Of a DNA stretch of 64,000 nucleotides, positions 34,305 through 41,866 are shown one piece after another. The notes under the pieces were generated by a model. The model was not told the origin of the DNA. It ran no database searches and saw only the letters and a list, made by a program, of their open reading frames with translations. The DNA comes from Luteitalea sp. (GTDB lineage: Bacteria; Acidobacteriota; Vicinamibacteria; Vicinamibacterales; Vicinamibacteraceae), in the NCBI GenBank assembly GCA_009377605.1, contig WHTT01000034.1, positions 1 to 64,000 on the forward strand, read 5' to 3'. The position numbers and the translations under genes are program-made. Every line of letters begins with the position of its first letter. The first letter of the stretch is position 1.

Positions 34305-34922
34305 TCAGCTAGAGCCGCCGCCCCGCAGAGCGTCACGGAAGGCCTTCATTGCCTCCGATGCCGTGGGGCGGTCAAGGAAGGAACAGAGTAATGCGATGTC
34401 GAGATCTGGGAACAACGCGCTGCTATTCGTTTGCTCGTAATGGTCTTGGCGCAAGAGATGGATCTCGATTCGACCCTCCTTCCAGAACCAGACCTCACCG
34501 ATGCCGAGGCGGCGGTAGATTTCCAGCTTGTCGATGCCTCCACTAGTCCACACGACCTCGATCGCCAGGTCTGGCACTTCCTTACTCTGGTCGGTGCCAA
34601 CGATGTAGCACTCGTCTGGCTCGACGCCGCTCTGCTTGGGAACGCTCTTGAGCGTCCAGCTCCCGTACGGTGAAAAGGCGATGTCGCGCTCCAGCGCATA
34701 CACCGCGACGAGAAGGCCGATGTGTGACTTGATGCGCTCGTGGTCCTTCGATGGGCTCATGATCTCGAGCGCCCCTTCCAGATAAGAGATGCGCGGGCCT
34801 GAGGCATCGCCGCGCAGGGCGAGCTGGACCTCGTAGTGCGACCAGGGCACGCCGTAGCTGACGAGCCGCTGATCCGCGGTCGGCACGTGCTCTCCGGCGG
34901 GGATTGATGCTTGCGTGGCCAC
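34305..34922 (-). CDS. Uma2 family (DUF820) putative endonuclease
   Basis: A 205-residue protein of the Uma2 family, which has a PD-(D/E)XK nuclease-like fold. Signatures are ISYLEGALEIMSPSKDHERI, GVEPDECYIVG, VPDLAIEVVWTSGGIDKLEIY and LGIGEVWFWKEGRIEIHLL; the acidic PDLAIEVV segment carries the metal-binding and Glu residues. These genes are very abundant in cyanobacteria and some soil bacteria, and their biological role is unclear. It starts nine bases after the AlgJ-like gene on the same strand, so it may be read through from the O-acetylation operon. A second Uma2 gene is at 46887-47576. Confidence 0.85.
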   Translation of the reverse strand: MATQASIPAGEHVPTADQRLVSYGVPWSHYEVQLALRGDASGPRISYLEGALEIMSPSKDHERIKSHIGLLVAVYALERDIAFSPYGSWTLKSVPKQSGVEPDECYIVGTDQSKEVPDLAIEVVWTSGGIDKLEIYRRLGIGEVWFWKEGRIEIHLLRQDHYEQTNSSALFPDLDIALLCSFLDRPTASEAMKAFRDALRGGGSS

Positions 34923-34931
34923 GAATCTAGA

Positions 34932-36329
34932 TTACCACGCGTTCGCCCGAGCCCGCGCCTCCGGGCGATCGCCCTCGGCTCGGCGATCCAAAGGAATCAC
35001 CCTCCAGTCACCAATGGCGAGCTCGCGTGTCGCGAACTGGTAAATCACCACATGCTTGCCGGCGAGACGATCGGAGCGCGCGCCGAGCCCCCGGCGCAGC
35101 AGGGCGCGCGTCGCAAACGCCCCGTCGTCGTTCTGCACGATCCGGTCGACGGGCCGCTGCAGCTCGTAACTGAGCTGCTCCGCAAAGCCTGCGGAGTCAC
35201 CCCAGCGCATCGACGCCAACGAGTAGATGTTGGTGAAGCTATCGCCGAGCAGCAGCACATCGGCCGAGCGCGAGGGCTGCCACTTTCTGCCGTCCGGCGC
35301 GAGCACCCGACGCAGGAACACCGACTCGGGCGGATACAGCAGTTGGCCCGGCGGCAGATCGAGCATCAGCGCGATGTCGCCGACGTTCTGTACGGCGCGG
35401 CGCACCGTGCGGTAGCCAGCCGGCGGCACCGCGGGCAGTGACACGTGCCGCTTCACGAAGTCGGTCAGGAGCGTTGCCGCGAGCTGGAGCGTCTCTGGAC
35501 GCCAATGCGTGTCGGTGGAAAGGTAGGGTGCGCGCCCACCAGTGACGCGTGCATCGACAAACGCCTGCGACGGATCGAAGACCAACACCCCGGCCTCGGT
35601 GAGCTCCTCGATGAACGCGGTGTACGACGGATTCTGGAGCGGCGTTGACCAGTCGGCGTAAGCGCCAGCCAGCTTCTCGGGCTGGATGGTTGCCTTGACG
35701 GGCGTCGGCATCACGACCAACGCGATGCCACGTGCTTCCAGGTCACGCGCGAGCTGCAGGATCGCGACGCGTGGATCCGGCTGAGGAGGCGCGGTCCAGG
35801 CGTCCGCAGCGGCCACGCGCCGTTCGAGCTCCGCGGGTCTCAGAAACCCTCGTCCGGTGACGTACTCGACATCCGGCCGGTAGAACAGCCAGCCCTCGCG
35901 GCCGCGGTACACTCGTTCGTTGCCGACGCCCAGCCACCGGCTCAAGACGATCTGTGCCAGTGGGCGCAGCACTCGACCGAGCCGCGACTCGTCTTCGAGC
36001 GCGTTCTCGAACGACTCCAGTTGCGCGAGCACGGTGCGGTTCGCGGTCACGGTGCGTCCCCAGGCGCTCGCCGCCTCCGTCTGCGCCAAGGCGAGCGAGA
36101 TCTCACGCGGCAGCCCTCCCAGACGCGACCAGGCAGGCTCGCTCACATCCGTATCGGAGGCCTTCACGATGCCCTGCCATTCGAAGAGCGGCACCGCGAT
36201 GACAAACGCGACGAACAGGACAACGAGCGTGTGCACGACGGCTGGACGGACGGTGGTGTGACCGACCTCGATCCTTGCGATCTCCTCCCGCGACAACTCC
36301 GGCATCTGCGATGCGACCTGATCGACCAT
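34932..36329 (-). CDS. AlgJ/AlgX-like SGNH O-acetyltransferase
   Basis: A 465-residue protein with one N-terminal membrane helix (about 32-50, VVHTLVVLFVAFVIAVPLF) and a periplasmic SGNH-hydrolase-like domain. The conserved WLFYRPDVEYVTGRG segment (about 146) is followed by the catalytic pieces: Asp273/His275 in YLSTDTHWRPE and Ser364 in VLLLGDSFTNIYS. This is the arrangement of AlgJ and AlgX, which place acetyl groups on a secreted polysaccharide. It starts four bases after the MBOAT gene that supplies the acetyl group, so the two act as a pair. The polymer is unknown; no polymerase genes are in the window. Confidence 0.9.
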   Translation of the reverse strand: MVDQVASQMPELSREEIARIEVGHTTVRPAVVHTLVVLFVAFVIAVPLFEWQGIVKASDTDVSEPAWSRLGGLPREISLALAQTEAASAWGRTVTANRTVLAQLESFENALEDESRLGRVLRPLAQIVLSRWLGVGNERVYRGREGWLFYRPDVEYVTGRGFLRPAELERRVAAADAWTAPPQPDPRVAILQLARDLEARGIALVVMPTPVKATIQPEKLAGAYADWSTPLQNPSYTAFIEELTEAGVLVFDPSQAFVDARVTGGRAPYLSTDTHWRPETLQLAATLLTDFVKRHVSLPAVPPAGYRTVRRAVQNVGDIALMLDLPPGQLLYPPESVFLRRVLAPDGRKWQPSRSADVLLLGDSFTNIYSLASMRWGDSAGFAEQLSYELQRPVDRIVQNDDGAFATRALLRRGLGARSDRLAGKHVVIYQFATRELAIGDWRVIPLDRRAEGDRPEARARANAW

Positions 36330-36333
36330 GGAC

Positions 36334-37776
36334 CTAGAAGATGAAATAAATAAACGGATTGTATGCCTGCGTCGTGAGCACCACCGTGGAGAGCACTAAC
36401 AGCGCGACAACTGCAGCGGCCTTCGGCCAGCTCAGCGTCCGCGTCCAGTCCCAGGTCTGTGGGCAGCACCAGGTGATCACCGCCGCGAGTCCGACGGTAA
36501 GCACGTAATATGGCTGATACACGATGCCCGCCAGCAACCCAGCGCCCTCTTGAGGCGTGCCTTGTCCAACCATGTTCGCGACGTAGCGTATCGCCGCCGG
36601 TAGATCGGACGCACGAAAGAAGACCCATGTGAACAACAGGAGGACGAATGTCAGTCCCACGCGAAGCGGCGCCGGAAAGCGCGCGTAGATCGCCGCCTTT
36701 CCAAACATGCGCTCGAACGCCAGCAGCACGCCATGGAGGCCTCCCCAGATGAGGAAGTTCCACGCAGCGCCGTGCCACAAGCCGCCAAGCAACATGACGA
36801 TGAGCAGGTTGACGTACGTGCGGGCCGGACCTTGACGATTACCGCCCAGCGGGACGTACAAGTAGTCGCGCAACCAGGTCGACAGCGAGATGTGCCACCG
36901 GCGCCAGAACTCGGTGATGGATTTCGATCGATACGGCGAATCGAAGTTCTTCGGAAACACGAAGCCCAACATCAGGCCGAGGCCAATGGCCATATCGGAG
37001 TAACCGCTGAAATCGAAGTAGATTTGGAACGCGTACGCGGTCACGCCGTACCATGCCTCGAGCGGATCGAGCGAGCCGGCCTCGAACGCCAAATCGGCCA
37101 CCTTACCGCACGGATTGGCGAGGAGCACCTTCTTTGCCAGGCCCATCGAGAAGAACGCGATGCCTCGGGCAAACTTCGTCGCGGTGTGGCTGCGCGTACG
37201 GAGTTGATCGGCGACTTCCGAGAAACGGATGATTGGTCCCGCCACGAGCTGAGGGAACATCGAAACGAAGCAGGCCAAGTCGATGAAGTTCCGGATCGCC
37301 GATACCCGGCCGCGATACACGTCGATCGTGTAGCTCATCGACTGAAACGTGTAGAAGCTGATGCCGAGCGGCAGCGTCACGCGCAGGGCGGTGTCCAATC
37401 GAAGCGACGGTAAACCCATCCACTCGACGAGCACGTCGTAGCTCCCGGCGCCGAAGTTGAAGTACTTGAAGAACCCCAGGAGGCCGAGGTTGGTGCAGAG
37501 GGAGACGACGAGCGCCGCTCGCGCTTTCGAGGTACGAGGGGCGAGGGGCGAGGGCCGAAGGGGCGAGGAGCGCTCACGCTGAATCACCAGCCCGCAGAGG
37601 TAATCAACCGTCGTAGAGCCGAGGAGGAGGACGACAAAGAGCGGATTCGCCCAACCGTAGAAGACGTAGCTGAGAACGGTGAGAACGAGGTGCCTCAGGC
37701 GCCGCGGTGCCGCATAGTAGAGTGCCAGGCAAAGGGGGAGAAAGTAGAAAAGAAAGAGGTACGAGCTGAAGACCAT
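36334..37776 (-). CDS. AlgI-like MBOAT acyltransferase
   Basis: A 480-residue membrane-bound O-acyltransferase with about eleven helices. Typical AlgI marks are MVFSSYLFLFYFLPLCLALYY, LPLGISFYTFQSMSYTIDVYRG, FPQLVAGPIIRF, FQIYFDFSGYSDMAIGLGLM, FWRRWHISLSTWLRDYLYVPLG and the active-site LWHGAAWNFLIWGGLHG (His335, His348). It moves acetyl groups across the inner membrane to the AlgJ-like partner encoded four bases downstream. Residues about 69-83 (SSPLRPSPLAPRTSK) are encoded by a tandem repeat array that expands the loop after the second helix. The lipoprotein gene upstream probably belongs to the same unit. Confidence 0.93.
   Translation of the reverse strand: MVFSSYLFLFYFLPLCLALYYAAPRRLRHLVLTVLSYVFYGWANPLFVVLLLGSTTVDYLCGLVIQRERSSPLRPSPLAPRTSKARAALVVSLCTNLGLLGFFKYFNFGAGSYDVLVEWMGLPSLRLDTALRVTLPLGISFYTFQSMSYTIDVYRGRVSAIRNFIDLACFVSMFPQLVAGPIIRFSEVADQLRTRSHTATKFARGIAFFSMGLAKKVLLANPCGKVADLAFEAGSLDPLEAWYGVTAYAFQIYFDFSGYSDMAIGLGLMLGFVFPKNFDSPYRSKSITEFWRRWHISLSTWLRDYLYVPLGGNRQGPARTYVNLLIVMLLGGLWHGAAWNFLIWGGLHGVLLAFERMFGKAAIYARFPAPLRVGLTFVLLLFTWVFFRASDLPAAIRYVANMVGQGTPQEGAGLLAGIVYQPYYVLTVGLAAVITWCCPQTWDWTRTLSWPKAAAVVALLVLSTVVLTTQAYNPFIYFIF
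37526..37570. repeat. In-frame tandem repeat inside the AlgI-like gene
   Basis: About six degenerate copies of GAGGGGC (GGTACGAG, GGGCGAG, GGGCCGAAG variants) lie within the coding sequence and keep the frame. They encode an Arg/Ser/Pro-rich loop absent from typical AlgI proteins. It is the second such insertion in the window. Confidence 0.8.
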
Positions 37777-37787
37777 GCGGGAAGTCC

Positions 37788-37832
37788 GGTAGGGCGGCCC
37801 TTTAGGGCCGCCGTGGATAGGCCCGCCCTACC
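37788..37832. repeat. Palindromic repeat (GGTAGGGCGG ... CCGCCCTACC)
   Basis: Ten-base perfect inverted ends enclose an inner GGCGGCCCTTTAGGGCCGCC hairpin. It sits in the 88-bp gap between the lipoprotein gene and the AlgI-like gene. Confidence 0.88.
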
Positions 37833-37864
37833 GCCTCAATGAACAGCATTCCCCTCTATCCCTC

Positions 37865-39343
37865 CTAATTTTCCCCAGTGTCGTAGTACAGGGTGAGATC
37901 CGTGCTCTCGCTGTCGTCGATCAGTCGCTCGCCTTCGAGCTCCGGATGAGCGTCGTACGGTTCCAAGGTCAATCGATGCACGCTGCCCGGCTCCTTCCGT
38001 GCCGTCGGGAGGACCTGCACGTCGCGGATCGCCCACTGCGCCACCTGGATCTGCCGAGCGTCATAGTCTCCCTCGAGCACCTTGATAATCTCGTAGCCGT
38101 TGACAACGAGCGCGTTGCGGTACGGCGCGATTGCTTGGGGTGTGGGAATGGTTCCTGGACTCACCAGTCGTGCCTCGACGACGACGCGCCCGGCTCCAGG
38201 GCCCCGCTCCTCGGCGCCCGACGGGTCGCCTGCCGCGCCTGCGGGACCGAGAGCTCCGCTCGAGGGCACCGCGTGCGGGCTGTCGCTGCGATCCATCCAT
38301 ACATCTGGGTAGGAATCGCCGCCATCGTTGTGCGTCAGGCGGACCCACGCCTCGACCTTGGAGAAGTCGGCACTGAAGCGGCCAACGTACACCTCGGACT
38401 GCTTTCCTCCGCTGCGCACTTGGTTTGGGCCGCCGCGATTGTACGGCCCCGTCATCGTCAGGAACCGCGGATGGTTCGTCCAGCGCGGATGATACACCTC
38501 CGGGTTGCGGAAGCCCGGCGCGCTGTTGATGTTGACGGTCCACCGCTTGTCGGTCCCCACATCGACCATCGTGAGGTTGCGATGCGCGCCGTCGAAGTAC
38601 CAGAGGAGGCCACTGCCCACGTTCGCGAAATCGGGCCAGCATCCTTCACCGAGCTTCTGAAACGGGCCATTTGGCAGCTCCGCCAAGCCGATGTTCGGCC
38701 ACGGGAACTCGCCGCCAGCCATGCGCCCGTCGGTCGATAGATTGAAGGAGGTGGCCTTCGACGCCTTGTCGTTCCAAACGACCTCTCGCCTGGCCGGATC
38801 GTCGATCGGAAATCGCGTCACGGTAGCAAAGTCGTACGGCCTGGCTTCCGTATGGCCCGATCCCACGTACACCCATTCAGTGCCATCTCTTGGGTCCGGC
38901 CACACGGTGAGCGCAAATCCGCTCGCGAGCTCCTCGAAGCTCGAGCCCTCCCAGTCGCCTAGCGACACTTGCGGTCCGCCCGGAGCATTCGGCCGGCTCG
39001 ATACCACGAAGCGGTCGCCGCGCGGTGTCAGGAGCGGTTTCACATAGCTACCACGCTCGCGACGAATCACCCGCTCGCCTCGATCATCCTCCGTATCGAA
39101 GCCCATCAGGACGAGGTCGTCGCCTGCAGCGAACGGATCCTCACCGTCGTGCTGGACCCAAACGAGGCGAGTATGCGTACCGGTCAGCTCATGCACGGCC
39201 GCGGCAGGCCCCTCGCGCGTCTGGGTGGGGTTGGAGCATGCGGCCACGATCAGAACGAGCGGAACAAGCAGGATGAGCCGAGGCCTATCTGGTCCCTTCA
39301 TGCGCACCCAACGGATCATTTCACAGGCAAAGATGGCTGTCAT
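37865..39343 (-). CDS. Lipoprotein with beta-propeller-like fold, O-acetylation-cluster associated
   Basis: About 492 residues from the ATG at 39343, which follows GGAG by six bases; an ATG at 39301 would give a more usual signal length. The signal ends in a lipobox (LIVAACS). The body shows spaced strands like a TolB/PD40 propeller: LVWVQHDGEDPF, DRGERVIRRERGSYVKPLLTP, WPDFANVGSGLLWYFDG, EVYHPRWTNHPRFLTMTGPY and YVGRFSADFSKVEAWVRLT. It ends in a distinct segment (ALVVNGYEIIKVLEGDYDAR, IQVAQWAIRDVQVLP, DLTLYYDTGEN). That ending seems to recur next to AlgI/AlgJ-like genes, so it may bind or sense the acetylated polymer. This role is inferred from position only. Confidence 0.65.
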   Translation of the reverse strand: MTAIFACEMIRWVRMKGPDRPRLILLVPLVLIVAACSNPTQTREGPAAAVHELTGTHTRLVWVQHDGEDPFAAGDDLVLMGFDTEDDRGERVIRRERGSYVKPLLTPRGDRFVVSSRPNAPGGPQVSLGDWEGSSFEELASGFALTVWPDPRDGTEWVYVGSGHTEARPYDFATVTRFPIDDPARREVVWNDKASKATSFNLSTDGRMAGGEFPWPNIGLAELPNGPFQKLGEGCWPDFANVGSGLLWYFDGAHRNLTMVDVGTDKRWTVNINSAPGFRNPEVYHPRWTNHPRFLTMTGPYNRGGPNQVRSGGKQSEVYVGRFSADFSKVEAWVRLTHNDGGDSYPDVWMDRSDSPHAVPSSGALGPAGAAGDPSGAEERGPGAGRVVVEARLVSPGTIPTPQAIAPYRNALVVNGYEIIKVLEGDYDARQIQVAQWAIRDVQVLPTARKEPGSVHRLTLEPYDAHPELEGERLIDDSESTDLTLYYDTGEN

Positions 39344-39352
39344 CTTTTCTCC

Positions 39353-39517
39353 AGTGACGAGTGACGAGTGGCGAGTGACGAGGTATTCTGTGCCGGGGCC
39401 GACGCGCCGGCGGTTGATGGTCACCCGGTGGGCAAGGGCGCCGCCGTTTCATAGTCGTTCAGCCCAAGCCGAGGGTGCACCCTCACTCGTCACTCGTCAC
39501 TCGTCACTCGTCACTTC
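39353..39517. repeat. Inverted pair of heptamer arrays (GTGACGA / ACTCGTC type)
   Basis: The left arm (39353-39382) has about four GTGACGA units and the right arm (39484-39517) about five ACTCGTC units, the reverse complement. The core of about 100 bp is unique. The element takes up the whole gap between the divergent lipoprotein and phoB-like start codons. Only the lipoprotein start keeps a visible ribosome-binding site. Confidence 0.92.
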
Positions 39518-39520
39518 CTA

Positions 39521-40213
39521 ATGTCCCGTGTCCTGGTTGTAGAAGACGACGCCGATATCGCGGATCTCGTCCGGTTGTACCTCCAGCGAGCGGGCCATGA
39601 GGTGCAGTGCCTGCATTCCGGCTCTGAAGCGCTCCACCTGATGCTCCAGTCAACGCCAGATGTGGTCGTGCTCGATCGCATGTTGCCCGGTGTCGACGGC
39701 CTCGAGATCCTTCGTCTCGTGCGTACGACGCCTGAGCTCAAGGGCATCCCCATCCTGATGTTGACCGCGCGCGCAGCAGAAGCGGAGCGCATACAAGGGC
39801 TCGAGGTCGGCGCAGACGACTACGTGACGAAGCCATTCAGTGCAAAGGAGCTCGTCGCGCGCGTCGCGGCCCTTCTACGACGTACCTCGGCCGCCGCCAG
39901 CGGCGGCCCGCAGCAGCGCTACGGGCCGATCTTGCTCGACCTCGATCGACACCTGGTGACCAACGAAGGGCAGGAGGTGAGGCTCACGGCCAAGGAATTC
40001 CTGCTGCTGCAGTACTTTCTCGAGCACCGCGGGCGTCTGCTGTCGCGCGAGGTCCTGCTCACCAACGTCTGGGGATATACCTACACTGGCGGGACTCGGA
40101 CCGTAGATGTGCACATCCGGCGCCTGCGCGAGAAGCTGCCGCTGCTCGGCGAGGCCATCGAGACCGTCAAGCAGTTTGGGTACAGGCTGAGGAATCTGGA
40201 AGAACGTCCATAA
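39521..40213 (+). CDS. phoB: PhoB-like OmpR-family response regulator
   Basis: A 230-residue regulator. The receiver domain (1-115) has the acidic pair EDD near residue 9, phosphoacceptor Asp52 (VVVLDRMLPG), Thr in MLTARA and Lys in YVTKPF. The winged-helix DNA-binding domain (about 130-225) shows LTAKEFLLLQYFLEHRGRLL, LLTNVWGY, RTVDVHIRRLREKL and IETVKQFGYRL, the PhoB/OmpR pattern. A PhoR-like kinase gene follows 118 bases downstream and a TonB receptor after that. No ribosome-binding site is visible before the ATG because a repeat element abuts it. The name PhoB rests on the kinase pairing, the family pattern and the candidate pho boxes nearby. Confidence 0.82.
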   Translation: MSRVLVVEDDADIADLVRLYLQRAGHEVQCLHSGSEALHLMLQSTPDVVVLDRMLPGVDGLEILRLVRTTPELKGIPILMLTARAAEAERIQGLEVGADDYVTKPFSAKELVARVAALLRRTSAAASGGPQQRYGPILLDLDRHLVTNEGQEVRLTAKEFLLLQYFLEHRGRLLSREVLLTNVWGYTYTGGTRTVDVHIRRLREKLPLLGEAIETVKQFGYRLRNLEERP

Positions 40214-40224
40214 TGTCGCCCCAT

Positions 40225-40263
40225 AGGGCTCGTCTTGGGGCTCGTCTCGGGGCTCGTCTCGGG
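40225..40263. repeat. Tandem 12-mer array between phoB- and phoR-like genes
   Basis: Three copies of GGGCTCGTCT(C/T)G in a row. No inverted partner array was found, although CCATAGGG and GGGCCCGG flank it. The rest of the 118-bp gap shows nothing else clear. Confidence 0.7.
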
Positions 40264-40331
40264 CCCGGCCCGAGTCGCCCCGGCGTGGGCGCCCGAACGC
40301 AACCGCCGCACGCAAGGCACGGAAGCTCGTC

Positions 40332-41699
40332 ATGCGTCGTTCTACAGTCATTCTTCTCGTCACCATGGCCGCCGTCGGGGTGTTGCTGGCCCTGTTCAGC
40401 GAAGCCTCCGAGAGCGGCGGCTCAGACGGCAATCTGCCGCGTGTCGTGCTCATGGCCTGTCTCGTCGCGCTCGCGGCCGCCGCGACGTTGACCTGGCTCG
40501 ACCGTCGCGCGCTGCGCCGCCGCGTCTCCGCGTTGGCCGAAGCCATCAAGCAGCTCCCCACGCCGGCGGGTGCCACACGCCTCGTCCAGCAGGCCGACGA
40601 TGAGCTACAGGAGATCGCGCACGCGGTGAATGCGACCGCGGATGCCGTCGGGCGGCGGCTGAGCGAGGCGGCTCATGAGCGCGCGCGGATGGAAGCGATC
40701 CTGGCCAGCATGCTCGAGGGCGTGTTGGTCGTGGATCGTGACGGCGAGGTCGTCCTCGCCAATGACGCGGCACGTGGCCTCTTGCCTCTCGACGGGACAC
40801 CTATCGGCCGCCGCTACGTCGAGCTCATCCGCCAGCCTGACATCATTCAGCAGATTGCCAGTGCCCTCGCGGGCGCGACGCCACCGGCGGTGGAGGTCGT
40901 CTTTGCCCGGGAGGCGCAGCGGATCTTCCTGGCACGCGCCGCGCCCGTGCTCCCTTCGGCCGGGACCGGCGCGGTCCTGGTCTTGCATGACATCACGGAC
41001 CTGCGACGCGCCGATCGCATGCGGCGGGATTTCGTCGCAAACGTGTCACATGAGTTGCGGACGCCGCTCACCGCCATTCGCGGCTACGTGGAAGCGCTCC
41101 TCGACGAGGGTCCGCACGCACCGCAGGTGCAACGTTTCTTGGAGATCATTGGCCGTCATGGCGCCCGGATGGAGCGGCTGGTGCAGGATCTCTTGCGCTT
41201 GGCCCGGCTGGACGCGGGTCAGGAAGCCTTGGACCTGGTGAACTGTTCGACAGACGCGCTCTTTGCCGCCGTCATCGACGACCTTCGGCCCTCCATCGAG
41301 AACCGTCAGCAACAGGTGGAGCTCAGCGTCGACCGTGAAGCCACAACGCTGGTGGTCGATCCGGCGAAGCTGCACGACGTGCTCCACAACCTGGTCGAGA
41401 ACGCGTCGAACTACTCGCCCGAACGCGCGCGGATTACGCTCTCGGCCGAGGCAAACGGGGACCGCTTCCTGTTGCGCGTGGCCGATACCGGACCAGGCAT
41501 CTCAGAGGCCCACCTCCCGCGCATCTTCGAGCGCTTCTACCGGGTGGACAAGGCTCGCTCACGTGAAGCGGGGGGGACCGGCCTTGGCCTGTCCATCGTG
41601 CGTCACCTCGTCGAGCTGCACGGAGGAACGGTCTCCGCCGCGAATCGGGCCAGCGGCGGCGCGCTCTTCACTGTCAGCCTACCCCGACGCACCGACTGA
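40332..41699 (+). CDS. phoR: PhoR-like sensor histidine kinase
   Basis: A 455-residue kinase with two N-terminal membrane helices (about 5-22 and 36-55) and little periplasmic sequence between them, as in PhoR, which senses phosphate through the PstSCAB-PhoU complex rather than directly. A PAS-like domain (about 115-225: MLEGVLVVDRDGEVVLANDAA) precedes the HisKA motif DFVANVSHELRTPLTAIRGY (His about 243). ATP-binding boxes follow: HNLVENASNYSP, VADTGPGIS, and GGTGLGLSIVRHLVELHGG. It should phosphorylate the regulator encoded just upstream. The pst genes themselves are not in the window. Confidence 0.85.
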   Translation: MRRSTVILLVTMAAVGVLLALFSEASESGGSDGNLPRVVLMACLVALAAAATLTWLDRRALRRRVSALAEAIKQLPTPAGATRLVQQADDELQEIAHAVNATADAVGRRLSEAAHERARMEAILASMLEGVLVVDRDGEVVLANDAARGLLPLDGTPIGRRYVELIRQPDIIQQIASALAGATPPAVEVVFAREAQRIFLARAAPVLPSAGTGAVLVLHDITDLRRADRMRRDFVANVSHELRTPLTAIRGYVEALLDEGPHAPQVQRFLEIIGRHGARMERLVQDLLRLARLDAGQEALDLVNCSTDALFAAVIDDLRPSIENRQQQVELSVDREATTLVVDPAKLHDVLHNLVENASNYSPERARITLSAEANGDRFLLRVADTGPGISEAHLPRIFERFYRVDKARSREAGGTGLGLSIVRHLVELHGGTVSAANRASGGALFTVSLPRRTD

Positions 41700-41739
41700 C
41701 CCCCTGACTCCTTCGATTTCCTGATTCCTGATTCCTTTC

Positions 41740-41791
41740 TTAACACCGATGTAACGGACGTCTTACGTCCTCGTCATACCCCCGCTATACC
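41740..41791 (+). promoter_or_regulatory. Candidate pho-box array and promoter for the TonB receptor
   Basis: Three related 7-mers lie on one face of the helix: TTAACAC (41740), TGTAACG (41750) and TCTTACG (41761), spaced 10 and 11 bases. CATACC follows 14 bases after the last, and TATACC lies at 41786. OmpR/PhoB regulators bind direct repeats with 11-bp spacing. The same layout is found at 51276-51329, before the orphan regulator gene. Confidence 0.55.
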
Positions 41792-41866
41792 CTTCACCCG
41801 AAGGTCGGGTTTGCTCAGCAATCCCGTCGTTAGGATGCACCTCCCGGTCCGACTCTCGAGGAGCTT

